This document shows positions 24,501 through 33,160 of a stretch of DNA of 64,000 bases, piece by piece. The DNA lies in the IMG/VR virus record IMGVR_UViG_3300042522_001179, positions 1-64,000 of that record; one strand, given 5' to 3'. The notes under the pieces are model-generated. The model saw only the letters and a list, made by a program, of their open reading frames with translations. It searched no databases and was not told where the DNA came from. Source of the stretch: a virus. Within the stretch, counting starts at the first letter, position 1. Each line of letters begins with the position of its first letter. The translations under genes and the position numbers were made by a program.

Positions 24501-27467
24501 ATGGCAACTTATAACACAACCACAAAAACCTGGACGCCTTTTTCTTACGACACAAATCAAAAAACAGACTACACTGCCGAAGCTTTTGTATCTCAGTACC
24601 CAGATAAAACAGCAGCTGATTTTGCGTCTACCTATCCGGCAGACAGACCAACCAACTTAGCAACCACGCAGAAGTTCTTTGTCAAGTTTAAAGATAACGG
24701 TAAAGTCGATGAAATAAAAATTCAAGACACGGATCCTGGTGAAAACTGGAAAAAATATGAATTAAGGGCGGGCAAGGAAATAGGTGATTATAATTTTGAA
24801 TTTCCAAATGGTGATAATGACAATCGCAAACAAGCATTAAAAGCTGCAAGAGATCAATTAGATACTAACAACACTACAAACAACAACAATGCTTCGGCAA
24901 ATGCTCAAGATATCACAAATCGCACAACTGCAGCAACTCAGTACAATGCGACACAACTTACAAATCGCAACAATGCAGCGGCACAGTTAAATGCTCAAAA
25001 TCAATTAACAAAAAACAAAAATACAGCCATTAATAATTTTAGCTCTTCGCTTATTTCATTAGCGTCTACTACTCAAGGTGGAGACTATATAAACAAACTA
25101 AAAGCTTTAGATGATAGCACTTTGCGAAGTGCCGGATTGACTGACGCAGAAATCTCAACTGTATTTAATGCAGCAAAAGGTTCTTTTGATACTTTTTATT
25201 TAAATGAAAAAGTGACTCCTTGGGACGCGGTTTCCCAGGGTGTTCAGCCTCCTACTGGTGGATTTAATGCGACTTATTATCAAACACAATACCCAGGCGC
25301 ATTAAGCGAATGGAATGCTGCACAAGCAGTGAATGTTAACGGGCGTGTTTTTAAAAACTTAGATATTACTGCTCGTTACGATCAAAACACTTATCTTTTG
25401 CAGCATTACACAAACGTAGGCAGGCACGCTGGATACCGTGGAAACGAGGCGTTGGAATCCCAACAAGTATCTAGTTATTCCGAAACACTTACTGATTACG
25501 AAAAACAAATATATAGAGATCAAGTTTTAGGTATTACCACGCAAGATGGGAAAGAGGTCATTGACCTTGATATGCCTGAGTATGACGAAGAAGGAAAGTT
25601 AATAAATGCACCAGATATAAATACTGGATTTGAGCAGGCACTAGGACAGTTGTTTGGCTCAGAAACAGCTAAGCAAGAAAAGAAACTTCAATTGCTTGCT
25701 CAAGATGTTTTGCAAGAGTCGATTAAAGAGCTTAAAAAAGCCAAACAAAAAGAAGCCGATTTAATGACGCTAAACAATCTACCTGGATATAGCGAAATTG
25801 CAAACATGCATACTACTCTTTCTAATTCACTTTTAGGTGACGCCTCTTTTGGTGGCATGCTTGGTTTCATTGATCCTAATAGAACAATGCAAAAAGGGCT
25901 TGAGCAAGATATTAAAAACCTTACTGGCACCTCCTCTAATTCAACAATTTACAACTGGCAAAAATGGTTTGACGATACGTTGACCAAACGGTATGAAGAA
26001 TTTGAGTTAGAAATGGCCAAGCGTACCCCAGAAGAAATTCAACAGTTCCAAGATCAAGCTAAAAAAGACCTGGAAGAATACAACGAAAAAGTCAAAAGTG
26101 ATCCCAGTGCAACAAAGCCTTTGCTTATTGAACAAGCTGAAAAATACAATTTAGACATAAACAATGTGGATCAATTTAAAGAATTGTTGTCGAAAACTGA
26201 TCAAGATTCGCAAAAACAATTTGTAACCAGTTTTATCAATGGCTACCTTAAGCCTCGTTTTGATCAATCAAAATCCATGGATGAGTTTATTAGTTACTTA
26301 GACGTAAAAGAAGAAGAGCAAAATATTTTTCAATCGCAATCTGTTATTAATAAATTAAAGCAAGTTGCAGAGCTTAGGAGTAATGCATTGCTTAGTTTTT
26401 ATAAGGCAGCTGAAGCTGCTAAAAAAAGTTTTGACGTTGATTTTTATTTGGATCCTGTAGGTAAATCTACAAAAGATTTGACGGTAGAGCAAAAATTAGT
26501 TTATGAAAAACAAAAAGATATTGTTGATTCAGATTTTGAAGCTGCCAAAAAAGGAACCAGTTCTAATGGAGTAAATTGGGCGACAGAAGCTTATCGCTAT
26601 GGTTACGAAGGTAACTACAAAACAGATGCAAAAGCGTTTGCTAAGTTACATTATCAAGTCCTTGGTTCAACTGGGCAGCTTAAAGATGCCGAAGGAAAAT
26701 CAATTGTTCTAGACCCAGCGGAAAATATTCTTAATTACAATGAGCTGCAAAATAAAATTTCAGAAATCACAAAAGAACTTGTTATACGTCAAGATTTGTA
26801 TGGAGACACTGCTTTTATGCAATTTGTTACGCCAGAAGAATTTGCAGATTCTGTCTTGGGATCTATTAGTCCAGAAGAAAACAAAGAAGAATGGGAAAAG
26901 ATTGTTAAGCAACTTGGGCTTGAGGGAGAACAGGCTACTGTTGACAACGTAAAACAATATTTAATTGATTCTTTTAGAACAGAAGAAGCACTTAAAATCC
27001 GAGAAGCCATTAAGTACTTAAACGAACAAAAACAAGCCTTGGATCAACAGACCCTTGGTGCGACTTACATTGAAAGAGAAGATGACGTAAAAGAAGCCAA
27101 TGCAGAACCCGAAACTCAGCTGTACCAAATTTTTCAATCTGCTGGTTACAAGGGGACAGAGGATGATTTTTATACAAACTTTATGCCCGATGTAGACAGA
27201 GAGGATCAAGCATTACTTGGCAAGGCTATGTCGGGAGGAAACTTGTTTACGTCTTTAAATCTTTCTGATCCTCTTAGTGCCTTTAATAGTATTGCAGGTT
27301 TAATGGACGAGCCAGATGAACCAACTGCAAAAAGTTCATCGACTAGCAATGCAAAATCTTCTTATTTTAATATGTTTAGTGGGGATGAAGACGAGTTTTT
27401 AACTCAATCAAAAAGCGCTCAATCTATCCTTGGTGAATTTACGTCAATGTTTAAAGGATTTAGCTGA
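24501..27467 (+). CDS. Very large virion-type protein, 988 aa
   Basis: Rich in Asn, Gln, Lys and Glu with long helical stretches, lacking hydrophobic membrane segments. Residues 125-180 form an Asn/Thr/Ala/Gln repeat. Near residues 250-320 is a small motif region with YYQTQYPGALSEW and HYTNVGRHAGYRGN. The remainder is mostly helical with coiled-coil potential. The size and position after tail genes and before lysozyme suggest an internal core or tape-measure-like protein, but no enzymatic or family signature is recognised. It is AT-rich compared with the capsid genes. Confidence 0.75.
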   Translation: MATYNTTTKTWTPFSYDTNQKTDYTAEAFVSQYPDKTAADFASTYPADRPTNLATTQKFFVKFKDNGKVDEIKIQDTDPGENWKKYELRAGKEIGDYNFEFPNGDNDNRKQALKAARDQLDTNNTTNNNNASANAQDITNRTTAATQYNATQLTNRNNAAAQLNAQNQLTKNKNTAINNFSSSLISLASTTQGGDYINKLKALDDSTLRSAGLTDAEISTVFNAAKGSFDTFYLNEKVTPWDAVSQGVQPPTGGFNATYYQTQYPGALSEWNAAQAVNVNGRVFKNLDITARYDQNTYLLQHYTNVGRHAGYRGNEALESQQVSSYSETLTDYEKQIYRDQVLGITTQDGKEVIDLDMPEYDEEGKLINAPDINTGFEQALGQLFGSETAKQEKKLQLLAQDVLQESIKELKKAKQKEADLMTLNNLPGYSEIANMHTTLSNSLLGDASFGGMLGFIDPNRTMQKGLEQDIKNLTGTSSNSTIYNWQKWFDDTLTKRYEEFELEMAKRTPEEIQQFQDQAKKDLEEYNEKVKSDPSATKPLLIEQAEKYNLDINNVDQFKELLSKTDQDSQKQFVTSFINGYLKPRFDQSKSMDEFISYLDVKEEEQNIFQSQSVINKLKQVAELRSNALLSFYKAAEAAKKSFDVDFYLDPVGKSTKDLTVEQKLVYEKQKDIVDSDFEAAKKGTSSNGVNWATEAYRYGYEGNYKTDAKAFAKLHYQVLGSTGQLKDAEGKSIVLDPAENILNYNELQNKISEITKELVIRQDLYGDTAFMQFVTPEEFADSVLGSISPEENKEEWEKIVKQLGLEGEQATVDNVKQYLIDSFRTEEALKIREAIKYLNEQKQALDQQTLGATYIEREDDVKEANAEPETQLYQIFQSAGYKGTEDDFYTNFMPDVDREDQALLGKAMSGGNLFTSLNLSDPLSAFNSIAGLMDEPDEPTAKSSSTSNAKSSYFNMFSGDEDEFLTQSKSAQSILGEFTSMFKGFS

Positions 27468-27739
27468 TGTCCGATAAAGCACGTAAAGCTGCTTCTGCAG
27501 CAAAAATACACAAAGATTCCATGGAATGCAACAAGCCCCGACACGACGTGCAAGGCGGTAAGAAATCTGTTGTGAAAGCATGTGAAGGTGGCCAAGAAAA
27601 AATTGTGCGCTTTGGTGACGCCAACATGGAAATTAAACGAGACAACCCAGAGCGCCGCAAGAACTTTCGCGCAAGACACAACTGCGACGAGCCCAAGAGC
27701 AAATTAACGGCTGGCTACTGGTCGTGCAAAGCCTGGTAA
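27467..27739 (+). CDS. Conserved small phage protein with Cys-rich C-terminus, 90 aa
   Basis: ATG overlaps the preceding stop. A basic protein whose middle (EKIVRFGDANMEI) and end (RHNCDEPKSK... YWSCKAW) form a pattern I associate with small proteins widespread in aquatic tailed phages; function unknown. Four cysteines may bind metal. It is probably a structural or assembly accessory co-translated with the 988-residue protein. Confidence 0.75.
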   Translation: MSDKARKAASAAKIHKDSMECNKPRHDVQGGKKSVVKACEGGQEKIVRFGDANMEIKRDNPERRKNFRARHNCDEPKSKLTAGYWSCKAW

Positions 27740-27775
27740 TTTGAGCTAGGCTGCTGACGTTGTTACCTCAACGCC

Positions 27776-27901
27776 ATGGCAAAACCCAAGTCAACCTCTT
27801 TGGTAAAAATTGAAGCCAAGCCCAAGCTCACCCGTCAAGGCGATGGCAAGCACTCCAAGCCCAGCCATGGACGCAAGTTGAGCAGGGGTCAGGGCAAGTA
27901 A
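27776..27901 (+). CDS. Tiny basic protein, 41 aa
   Basis: ATG at 27776 encodes 41 residues, almost all Lys, Pro, Ser, Gly and Arg, ending GRKLSRGQGK. It fills the gap between the Cys-rich protein and the lysozyme. Very short basic proteins with GQG ends recur in phage genomes and could bind nucleic acid. The basic, biased composition and tight fit support it as a gene; function unknown. Confidence 0.55.
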   Translation: MAKPKSTSLVKIEAKPKLTRQGDGKHSKPSHGRKLSRGQGK

Positions 27902-27944
27902 TCTAAATTAGTGTGTATGATTGGGAGTAACGATAGTTGCTCCC

Positions 27945-28604
27945 ATGTCAGATTTTAGTGAAGCAGTACGCCTCATTTGCAAGCATGAGGGGTTTAATGA
28001 AAAGGCTTATGCAGATCCCGTAACCGAAACAGAGCCTTACACAATTGGTTTTGGTACACAGTTTTACCCAGACGGAGAACCGGTAAAACGTGGACAGTAC
28101 TGCACAAAACACAAAGCTATGGAATATCTGTACCATGAGCTTGCGGTAATTGATCAAAACCTGGAAAAGTTAAATCTTGGTTTAGATACTTACATGCGAC
28201 AGGCATTGCTTTCGTTTATTCATTCGGTTGGCTGGGAGTCTTTTCTTTACAGTGCAATTCCAGACCTCGTTGAAATTGAAGACTGGCCTGGTGCGGTCAA
28301 AGAAATAAATCAGTGGATCTATGACTACTACCATAATGTTGTTGGCGGGATGGTAGAGCGCCGTCGGGAGGAAGTGGATCTGTTTCTTAAAGATATTAAA
28401 ACTGTTCCCCGCGAGGCTACTGATCTTTTGTTAGCTGCTTTCCGTACCTACACTGCTGCGCCCCACGAAGTCAAGGCAATCAGAAAATTGGAAGAAAGCA
28501 CAAGTCCCTACGACCTTGCTCAGTTTGCTAATAATTTTAAGCTTAGTCAAAATCCCTGGAGCGAAGCCACCCATGAAGAGGTAGACGCTATCTTTAATGT
28601 GTAG
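27945..28604 (+). CDS. Endolysin, GH24 T4-lysozyme type, 219 aa
   Basis: Hydrolyses the glycan backbone of peptidoglycan at lysis. ATG 27945 is preferred over an upstream TTG at 27921. The catalytic site reads CKHEGFNEKAY (Glu at about residue 14) and EPYTIGFGTQF, matching the E...T-x-G-x-GT pattern of GH24. A helical body follows with SFIHSVGW and RRREEVDLF. The C-terminal 65 residues go beyond the usual T4-type length and may be a wall-binding or regulatory region. No signal peptide is present, so a holin is needed. Confidence 0.88.
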   Translation: MSDFSEAVRLICKHEGFNEKAYADPVTETEPYTIGFGTQFYPDGEPVKRGQYCTKHKAMEYLYHELAVIDQNLEKLNLGLDTYMRQALLSFIHSVGWESFLYSAIPDLVEIEDWPGAVKEINQWIYDYYHNVVGGMVERRREEVDLFLKDIKTVPREATDLLLAAFRTYTAAPHEVKAIRKLEESTSPYDLAQFANNFKLSQNPWSEATHEEVDAIFNV

Positions 28605-28628
28605 ACTTAGAATACTTTTATTGACCCA

Positions 28629-28937
28629 ATGAAGGAATCAATGGCACGTTCGGTAGAACCACAGCATTTTGAGCTTCCATTGGAACTTCAATTTGCCATG
28701 CGTAAGGCCGAATTACAGGCCGAAGAGATGACCTGGGATGAGTTGTACTCAGCCCTTCTGAATCTTTACCATCAACGGTTAATGGAATGGCAAGCAGTCA
28801 AGGAAATCTTGGCGGATGAAAACATTGATATTGACTTTGGACATCCAACCGATATCGAGTTAGCACAACTTGCCGCCGCCTGCATTGCAGACGACGACGA
28901 AGAAGATGATGAAGACGAATATTTTCAGCCTTTCTGA
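28629..28937 (+). CDS. Acidic-tailed hypothetical protein, 102 aa
   Basis: A helical protein ending in a run of Asp and Glu residues (about 88-98). It follows the lysozyme by 24 bases and ends convergent with the minus-strand DUF3310 gene, whose stop it overlaps by 13 bases. The acidic tail could bind a basic partner or mimic DNA; this is a guess. No family recognised. Confidence 0.65.
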   Translation: MKESMARSVEPQHFELPLELQFAMRKAELQAEEMTWDELYSALLNLYHQRLMEWQAVKEILADENIDIDFGHPTDIELAQLAAACIADDDEEDDEDEYFQPF

Positions 28938-29458
28938 GCTGATTCGTCAAGTTCAATAAGGCGGTTTAGATACCACTGAGCTTTCTTCAGTGACTCTACG
29001 CCGCCTTTTTGGCGTTCACGCCATTGATACTTGACACAGTTGCCCTTGAGGTAGCCACGGTACTCCTCTGGGGTCAGCTGAGCTTCAATTGCTTCGATGC
29101 ATTCGATTGCACCAGAGGCATAGTGAGGGGGATGATTGACCAAGTCAACCGGTTCTTCCACTTGCAGCAAAGTGGGTTTTGCCCATGGCACAGGACAAAC
29201 CCCATCTTTACAACCGGTATTTTCTTCTACTGGAGCGAAGAAATCTTTCCAGTCCTTTAGCGCATCAGTCCCTTGCGGCGCAGGGATAGATTTTTTTCCT
29301 TCTCGGGCACTGCTTCCAGCTCCAGCACCAACGCTTTCGGCTTGGGAGAAGAGGTCGGGTACCGGGAAAGTGCTTCCTCCATTGAGGGGATCAGCCCCGT
29401 CGTTCCGGGCCGTCCGCCCTCGATTGCCAGATTTGTCCTCGGCCTGTCGTCCTGACAT
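28925..29458 (-). CDS. DUF3310-family protein (T7 gp1.7-related candidate)
   Basis: The C-terminal 75 residues contain VNHPPHYASGAIECIEAIEAQ, then NCVKYQWRERQKGG and a final AQWYLNRLIEL: the DUF3310/SaV-like signature. Phage T7 gp1.7, a reported nucleotide kinase, belongs to this group as far as I recall, so a role in nucleotide metabolism fits the neighbouring dCTP deaminase. The first 75 residues are low-complexity and overlap a second minus-strand frame by about 200 bases, so the real start may be further in. The domain call is secure; the length is not. Confidence 0.82.
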   Translation of the reverse strand: MSGRQAEDKSGNRGRTARNDGADPLNGGSTFPVPDLFSQAESVGAGAGSSAREGKKSIPAPQGTDALKDWKDFFAPVEENTGCKDGVCPVPWAKPTLLQVEEPVDLVNHPPHYASGAIECIEAIEAQLTPEEYRGYLKGNCVKYQWRERQKGGVESLKKAQWYLNRLIELDESAQKG

Positions 29459-29613
29459 GCAACTAATCCTCTGTTGTACATGTCATACAATGGTACATCA
29501 TTTTCCTCATTGGCGAGAGGTGCACCAAATGTCTCAAGAGACAAGCAACGACACATCACTTCGTCGTAAACGTTTTGATCCCAAAACGGATCGGAGTCCA
29601 TGTATTGATGCAT
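29257..29613 (-). CDS. Hypothetical protein overlapping the DUF3310 gene, 118 aa
   Basis: ATG at 29613. The first half occupies its own DNA; the second half overlaps the N-terminal part of the DUF3310 frame. Its translation (PSMEEALSRYPTSSPKPKA and onward) looks at least as protein-like as the competing frame. It may be the real gene here with DUF3310 starting internally, or the two may genuinely overlap. No family recognised. Confidence 0.5.
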   Translation of the reverse strand: MHQYMDSDPFWDQNVYDEVMCRCLSLETFGAPLANEENDVPLYDMYNRGLVACQDDRPRTNLAIEGGRPGTTGLIPSMEEALSRYPTSSPKPKALVLELEAVPEKEKNLSLRRKGLMR

Positions 29614-29678
29614 GATATAAAACCTTTGTGTTGGCTCTAGTACAATATTATCACGGACATTGTGGGCTAAATATTAAA

Positions 29679-29984
29679 ATGCAGCGACGTGGAGTAACCA
29701 CTGGCAGCTCTGGTGCTGAGCTTAGTGATCTTAACCCTGAGCACAGTTATGACATTGACGTTCGGCGCCTGGATCCAGAAGAACGTCAAGTTGCTGAACG
29801 TTCAAACGCAGCACAGCCTGGGATTGCAAAATATTTTCGTGCAGCTAAAGCAGCCGGTAAATTTCAACAATCAAGCCAAATAAATGAACTCACTTCAGCC
29901 TATCGAGGTGACAGGATAGGCCGAGGTGGGAGCACTAATTATGCAGACAAACCTACCGATCAATTCGGCAAATATTTTGTCTAA
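29679..29984 (+). CDS. Hypothetical protein, 101 aa
   Basis: ATG at 29679 is chosen over an upstream TTG; a TACAATATTAT promoter-like stretch lies about 30 bases before it. The product is polar, rich in Arg, Asp, Gly and Ala, with helices in the middle and a Gly-rich end. It is an isolated plus-strand gene between two minus-strand genes and ends with a 4-base convergent overlap with the dCTP deaminase gene. No family recognised. Confidence 0.62.
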   Translation: MQRRGVTTGSSGAELSDLNPEHSYDIDVRRLDPEERQVAERSNAAQPGIAKYFRAAKAAGKFQQSSQINELTSAYRGDRIGRGGSTNYADKPTDQFGKYFV

Positions 29985-30568
29985 GCCTTAGGAAGCACAA
30001 CTTCTTTTTGTTGGTTCTGATACTTACCCTTACGGTCTTGATAAGTAACATCGCAGGGGTTGCCGCGATAGAACAGCAGTTGCGTAACGCCTTCATCTGC
30101 GTAAACGCGATTAAACAACCCAGTGCAGTTGCTGATTTCTAAGGTCAGGTAACCTTCCCACCCAGACTCCGCAGGGGTGATGTTGACCAGGATCCCAGAC
30201 CGTGCGTAGGTTGATTTACCGACCGCAACAACGGTCACATCCCTGGGCAGCTTAAGCCGTTCTTGCGCCACGCCAAGGCAGTAACCGTAGGGAGGCAGCA
30301 GGAAGTACTGGCCTTTCTCGTCCTCCAGTAATTCGGCAGGAGTAAGAATTGTCTCATCAAACGCTTTGGGATCGCAATCACCCTTTTGAATGCGGCCAAA
30401 AATCAAGCATTGCTTGGGCGACAAGCGGATGTCGTAACCATATGAGCTAAGGCCATAGCTCAAGATACGGCGCCCATCTTCTTCGCTGACAAGGCGATCC
30501 TGGAACGGCGTAATCATTTCTTCCGTTTCTGCCAGGTGCTTGATTTCGCGGTCGCAAAGAATGCTCAT
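29981..30568 (-). CDS. dcd: dCTP deaminase, 195 aa
   Basis: Converts dCTP to dUTP, feeding dTTP synthesis for phage DNA replication. The trimeric dUTPase-like fold is marked by SSYGYDIRL (about residue 42), VGKSTYARSGILVNITPAE with the catalytic Glu, GWEGYLTLEISN, and EGVTQLLF. Length fits the monofunctional enzyme (about 190 residues). ATG 30568 is preferred over an upstream TTG. It belongs to a compact minus-strand operon with a methyltransferase-like and HTH gene. A bifunctional dCTP deaminase/dUTPase cannot be excluded by eye. Confidence 0.95.
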   Translation of the reverse strand: MSILCDREIKHLAETEEMITPFQDRLVSEEDGRRILSYGLSSYGYDIRLSPKQCLIFGRIQKGDCDPKAFDETILTPAELLEDEKGQYFLLPPYGYCLGVAQERLKLPRDVTVVAVGKSTYARSGILVNITPAESGWEGYLTLEISNCTGLFNRVYADEGVTQLLFYRGNPCDVTYQDRKGKYQNQQKEVVLPKA

Positions 30569-30601
30569 GGGTCGTTTCAATCGTTTATCAGTATATCGAA
30601 C

Positions 30602-31189
30602 TTAGGCAAGCACTCGTCCTTTTTCGCTGTAAATGTCAATAAATTTCTGGGTGGCCGCAGCGGAATCATTCATTGGTTGCAAGTACACCAAGAAGGATGT
30701 GCACGTTTTGTGGACTGTCACACCAGTGCTTGAATTTCGGAACAATCTTGGCGGTGTTTTTAAAATGCACATAGGAAAGTCAAAGATCCTTTGGTCATAT
30801 CGGATCATTTCCAAGCAGTTTGTAAAGTACAAGCCTTGTTCAATGCTTCCGTTCAACCAATTGCCGTACAGTTTTTTGAACCAGAGGGCATGAGAAGAAA
30901 TCAAAGTGGGAGACGTAGCTCTTGTTTTTTTCCACCTATCATTTTTCTTGTCCCAGAAGTAGGTGCCACTTGGAGGAAATAAGTAGACCTTGCCGAACCA
31001 GTCCTGACAGTTGATGGCATCATCCTGTGGAGTGTAATACTTATCAGCATTGACATATTCGTTTGCCACCTTGGAACTGGCAACATCTAGATCAATGTTT
31101 CCAAGTAGTGCGTGAGCAGCCTGCACCAAGTCTTTGTTGGTGATCAGCTCAATGTCTTCAACACTTTTTCTAATGTCTGGAATTGACAT
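30602..31189 (-). CDS. Phage Dam-like DNA methyltransferase with altered catalytic motif
   Basis: Resembles the phage N6-adenine methyltransferase family: LDVASSKVANEY (about residue 33), a YYTPQDDAINCQDWFG segment and the following beta strand. Where active members carry an N/D-PP-Y/F catalytic motif, this protein has LFPPSG (about residue 71), so the polar first residue is a Phe and the aromatic fourth is a Ser. It may be inactive, bind DNA only, or modify another atom. The start overlaps the preceding stop by one base, within the minus-strand operon. Confidence 0.7.
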   Translation of the reverse strand: MSIPDIRKSVEDIELITNKDLVQAAHALLGNIDLDVASSKVANEYVNADKYYTPQDDAINCQDWFGKVYLFPPSGTYFWDKKNDRWKKTRATSPTLISSHALWFKKLYGNWLNGSIEQGLYFTNCLEMIRYDQRIFDFPMCILKTPPRLFRNSSTGVTVHKTCTSFLVYLQPMNDSAAATQKFIDIYSEKGRVLA

Positions 31190-31575
31190 CAGTCCTCCGA
31201 GACACTGTTGTAATCCACTTCAAAATACCGAATTCCTTCTTGATCATTAATTACGTAACCAGCTTTTTCCGTTGGATCAATTTTTTGTGCGGCCTCAAGA
31301 ATACGCCGAAAACTTTCTGCAAGGTCACCATTATTACCTTGCTCACACTCTTCTTGGGCACTGTGGATTTCTTTGAGTGTCCAAAAGAACATGGAGCGTT
31401 CTTTGTTGTCAGGCTGGAACACCATTACGCCTGGGCCTTCATGCTCCCAGAATTGGCAATACTGTTGTCCCATGTCGCCAAGGATTAACCGCACTGTTGC
31501 GTTCAGCATGCGTGCCTTGGTTTGATCCATATCAGGACCAATGGTTGCCGCAATTAATTTTTCACGCCTGCTCAT
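31189..31575 (-). CDS. Hypothetical protein, 128 aa
   Basis: ATG at 31575. A soluble alpha/beta protein with an acidic, helical centre and no membrane segment or recognised motif. It overlaps the previous gene by 14 bases and the next by one, so it is translated as part of the minus-strand operon running from the HTH gene to dCTP deaminase. Role unknown; probably early takeover or replication-linked from context. Confidence 0.7.
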   Translation of the reverse strand: MSRREKLIAATIGPDMDQTKARMLNATVRLILGDMGQQYCQFWEHEGPGVMVFQPDNKERSMFFWTLKEIHSAQEECEQGNNGDLAESFRRILEAAQKIDPTEKAGYVINDQEGIRYFEVDYNSVSED

Positions 31576-32032
31576 GATTTAATAAATGCTGTCGGTTTAA
31601 CGAATCAAGAAGTTTTGGTAAGGGTTGATAGATGACTACAAGCTTACCAAGGTTTCCACGTTTTTTTACAAGCTTGCCCCTTTCATCCCTTAGCTTATCA
31701 AATTCACCTGACCGAATCAAATATTCGGCTACACAACGCAAGCGACGTTTAAGGGGCAATTCTGCTAACGGAAATTTACCACAGATTGTATCTGGTTGCA
31801 TGTTTTTGAATGCCAAACGCAATCGATTTGCCAATGTCATATTGGAATTGGCATCTTCCTCTTCGTAGTTCCTGATGATTTCCAGGTAACGCCTAAGGCA
31901 TTTATCATCAAACGAGCCACTGGGCGGTAAAAAATCATTTACTTGCAACACCACAGAAGAAGGCAGCAAGGCTTCATGGTTCTTAATGGTGATGGAATCA
32001 ATGTCAACTCCCTCTAAACGATGTGTTCTCAA
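31562..32032 (-). CDS. Basic hypothetical protein, 156 aa
   Basis: Begins with TTG at 32032 overlapping the HTH gene stop by 4 bases. A Lys/Arg/Leu-rich alpha-helical protein with a very basic C-terminal third (KRRLRC..., RGKLVKKRGNLGKLVV), suggesting nucleic-acid binding. The middle has an aliphatic helix pair reminiscent of winged-helix proteins, but no certain domain. Part of the compact minus-strand operon. Confidence 0.7.
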   Translation of the reverse strand: MRTHRLEGVDIDSITIKNHEALLPSSVVLQVNDFLPPSGSFDDKCLRRYLEIIRNYEEEDANSNMTLANRLRLAFKNMQPDTICGKFPLAELPLKRRLRCVAEYLIRSGEFDKLRDERGKLVKKRGNLGKLVVIYQPLPKLLDSLNRQHLLNHEQA

Positions 32033-32439
32033 GGTAACGGCCCCCGATCAACAAGCGTATACATATCAGTTCTTCTGAAATCAAGCTGAGTAACTTCTTT
32101 ATTTTTGGCAAATGAAGCTACTAATTGATTCCACGGAATTCGAATAACCGCTTTTTTGGCAGGATCTGGAGTGACATTGACATAGTGGATGCCCTCAGTC
32201 CAGCCTTTACCTGGGTTTTTTTTGCCGGAAGAAATCCAATTTCTAATGGTTTGGTCAGAGATCCCAAGTCGTTGGGCACATTCTTCTGTCGATACGTACT
32301 CATCGGCAAAAGCCTCTGGATTGACTATGTCAGTTTCTTCATTGGCATAGCGTGCATGCCACATAGATGCAAGGATATTTCTTATACCCTTTAATTCTTT
32401 GGCAATGTCTTCAAGGCTTTTACGTAGTCCGTACTGCAT
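32029..32439 (-). CDS. HTH DNA-binding protein, 136 aa
   Basis: First gene of the minus-strand operon that ends with DUF3310. YVSTEECAQRLGISDQTIRNW is a clear helix-turn-helix of the excisionase/AlpA type at about residues 48-68, followed by a wing and a beta region. The N-terminal 45 residues are helical and may dimerise. As the leading gene beside the divergent region 32440-32491 it is a good candidate autoregulator of this operon. Confidence 0.78.
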   Translation of the reverse strand: MQYGLRKSLEDIAKELKGIRNILASMWHARYANEETDIVNPEAFADEYVSTEECAQRLGISDQTIRNWISSGKKNPGKGWTEGIHYVNVTPDPAKKAVIRIPWNQLVASFAKNKEVTQLDFRRTDMYTLVDRGPLP

Positions 32440-32491
32440 ACCAACATATCTTCTGTTTAAATGCTAATCTATAGGAAAATAATTTGCGATC

Positions 32492-32797
32492 ATGGAAGAT
32501 CAAATTCCCCCCAGCCAAGTGCCAAGTCAACCGGCAGTAGAAGGTCAAATCACAGCAGGGATGATTGCTGAAATGAAAGCACGGGCCCGGGAGCTTGCTG
32601 TACAACAAACCATTGCCCAACGCGCCGCCATGCAGGATCAACAACAATTACCTCAAATTGTTTATGTAAAACGCAATTTAACTGTTGCTGAAATTCTATT
32701 AACGCTTTTGCTTGCTTGTGGAATTGTTACCGGTGTCCAGTGGTCCTGGAACATTGCAAGTAATGTTTTGCCTCGCGTTGAGATTAAAGTGCGTTGA
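32492..32797 (+). CDS. Single-span membrane protein, 101 aa
   Basis: The N-terminal 65 residues are polar and Gln/Ala/Pro-rich, followed by one hydrophobic helix (LLTLLLACGIVTGVQWSW region, about residues 70-90) and a short basic tail. It starts the plus-strand tail-fibre block. It could be a holin-like or virion membrane protein; one span and a long cytosolic N-terminus are unlike classical holins. No family recognised. Confidence 0.7.
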   Translation: MEDQIPPSQVPSQPAVEGQITAGMIAEMKARARELAVQQTIAQRAAMQDQQQLPQIVYVKRNLTVAEILLTLLLACGIVTGVQWSWNIASNVLPRVEIKVR

Positions 32798-32840
32798 ATA
32801 AAGCAACTTATAATTAAATGAGGAATTGCGGTAAAAATGG

Positions 32841-33143
32841 GTGGCGAATAGACGCATTACAGAGCTTCCTGCCATTAATGGACTAGACATTAACGAGCAA
32901 GATTTACTGACTTTGGTCCATGTGTTTGAAGTGGACCCAACTTTACGCAATAAAAAAATTACCTTTGTACAACTAAAGGACTATTTAAATCAATACTATG
33001 CCAAGGCGAGCATAGGCGCCGAAAAAACAATTGCAACTGCAACAACTCCTGGGACAAAAGGAGAAATTTGCTGGGATGCAAATTACATTTATGTTTGTAT
33101 TGCAACAAACACTTGGAAGCGAACCGGACTTTCTTCTTGGTAA
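32841..33143 (+). CDS. Small tail-fibre-associated protein, 100 aa
   Basis: GTG start at 32841. Contains RRITELPAINGLDINEQDLL near the start and GEICWDANYIYVCIATNTWKR near the end. Both segments recur in many phage tail-fibre and baseplate-type proteins, the second forming a small beta cap at fibre tips. It sits directly before the giant fibre and may form a base or tip part with it. Precise role inferred. Confidence 0.72.
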   Translation: MANRRITELPAINGLDINEQDLLTLVHVFEVDPTLRNKKITFVQLKDYLNQYYAKASIGAEKTIATATTPGTKGEICWDANYIYVCIATNTWKRTGLSSW

Positions 33144-33160
33144 ATAAATCCTGAAATACA

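Noticed and set aside
29136-29615. 159-codon plus-strand frame opposite DUF3310
   Set aside because: Antisense to a recognised domain and lacks a start signal or natural composition.
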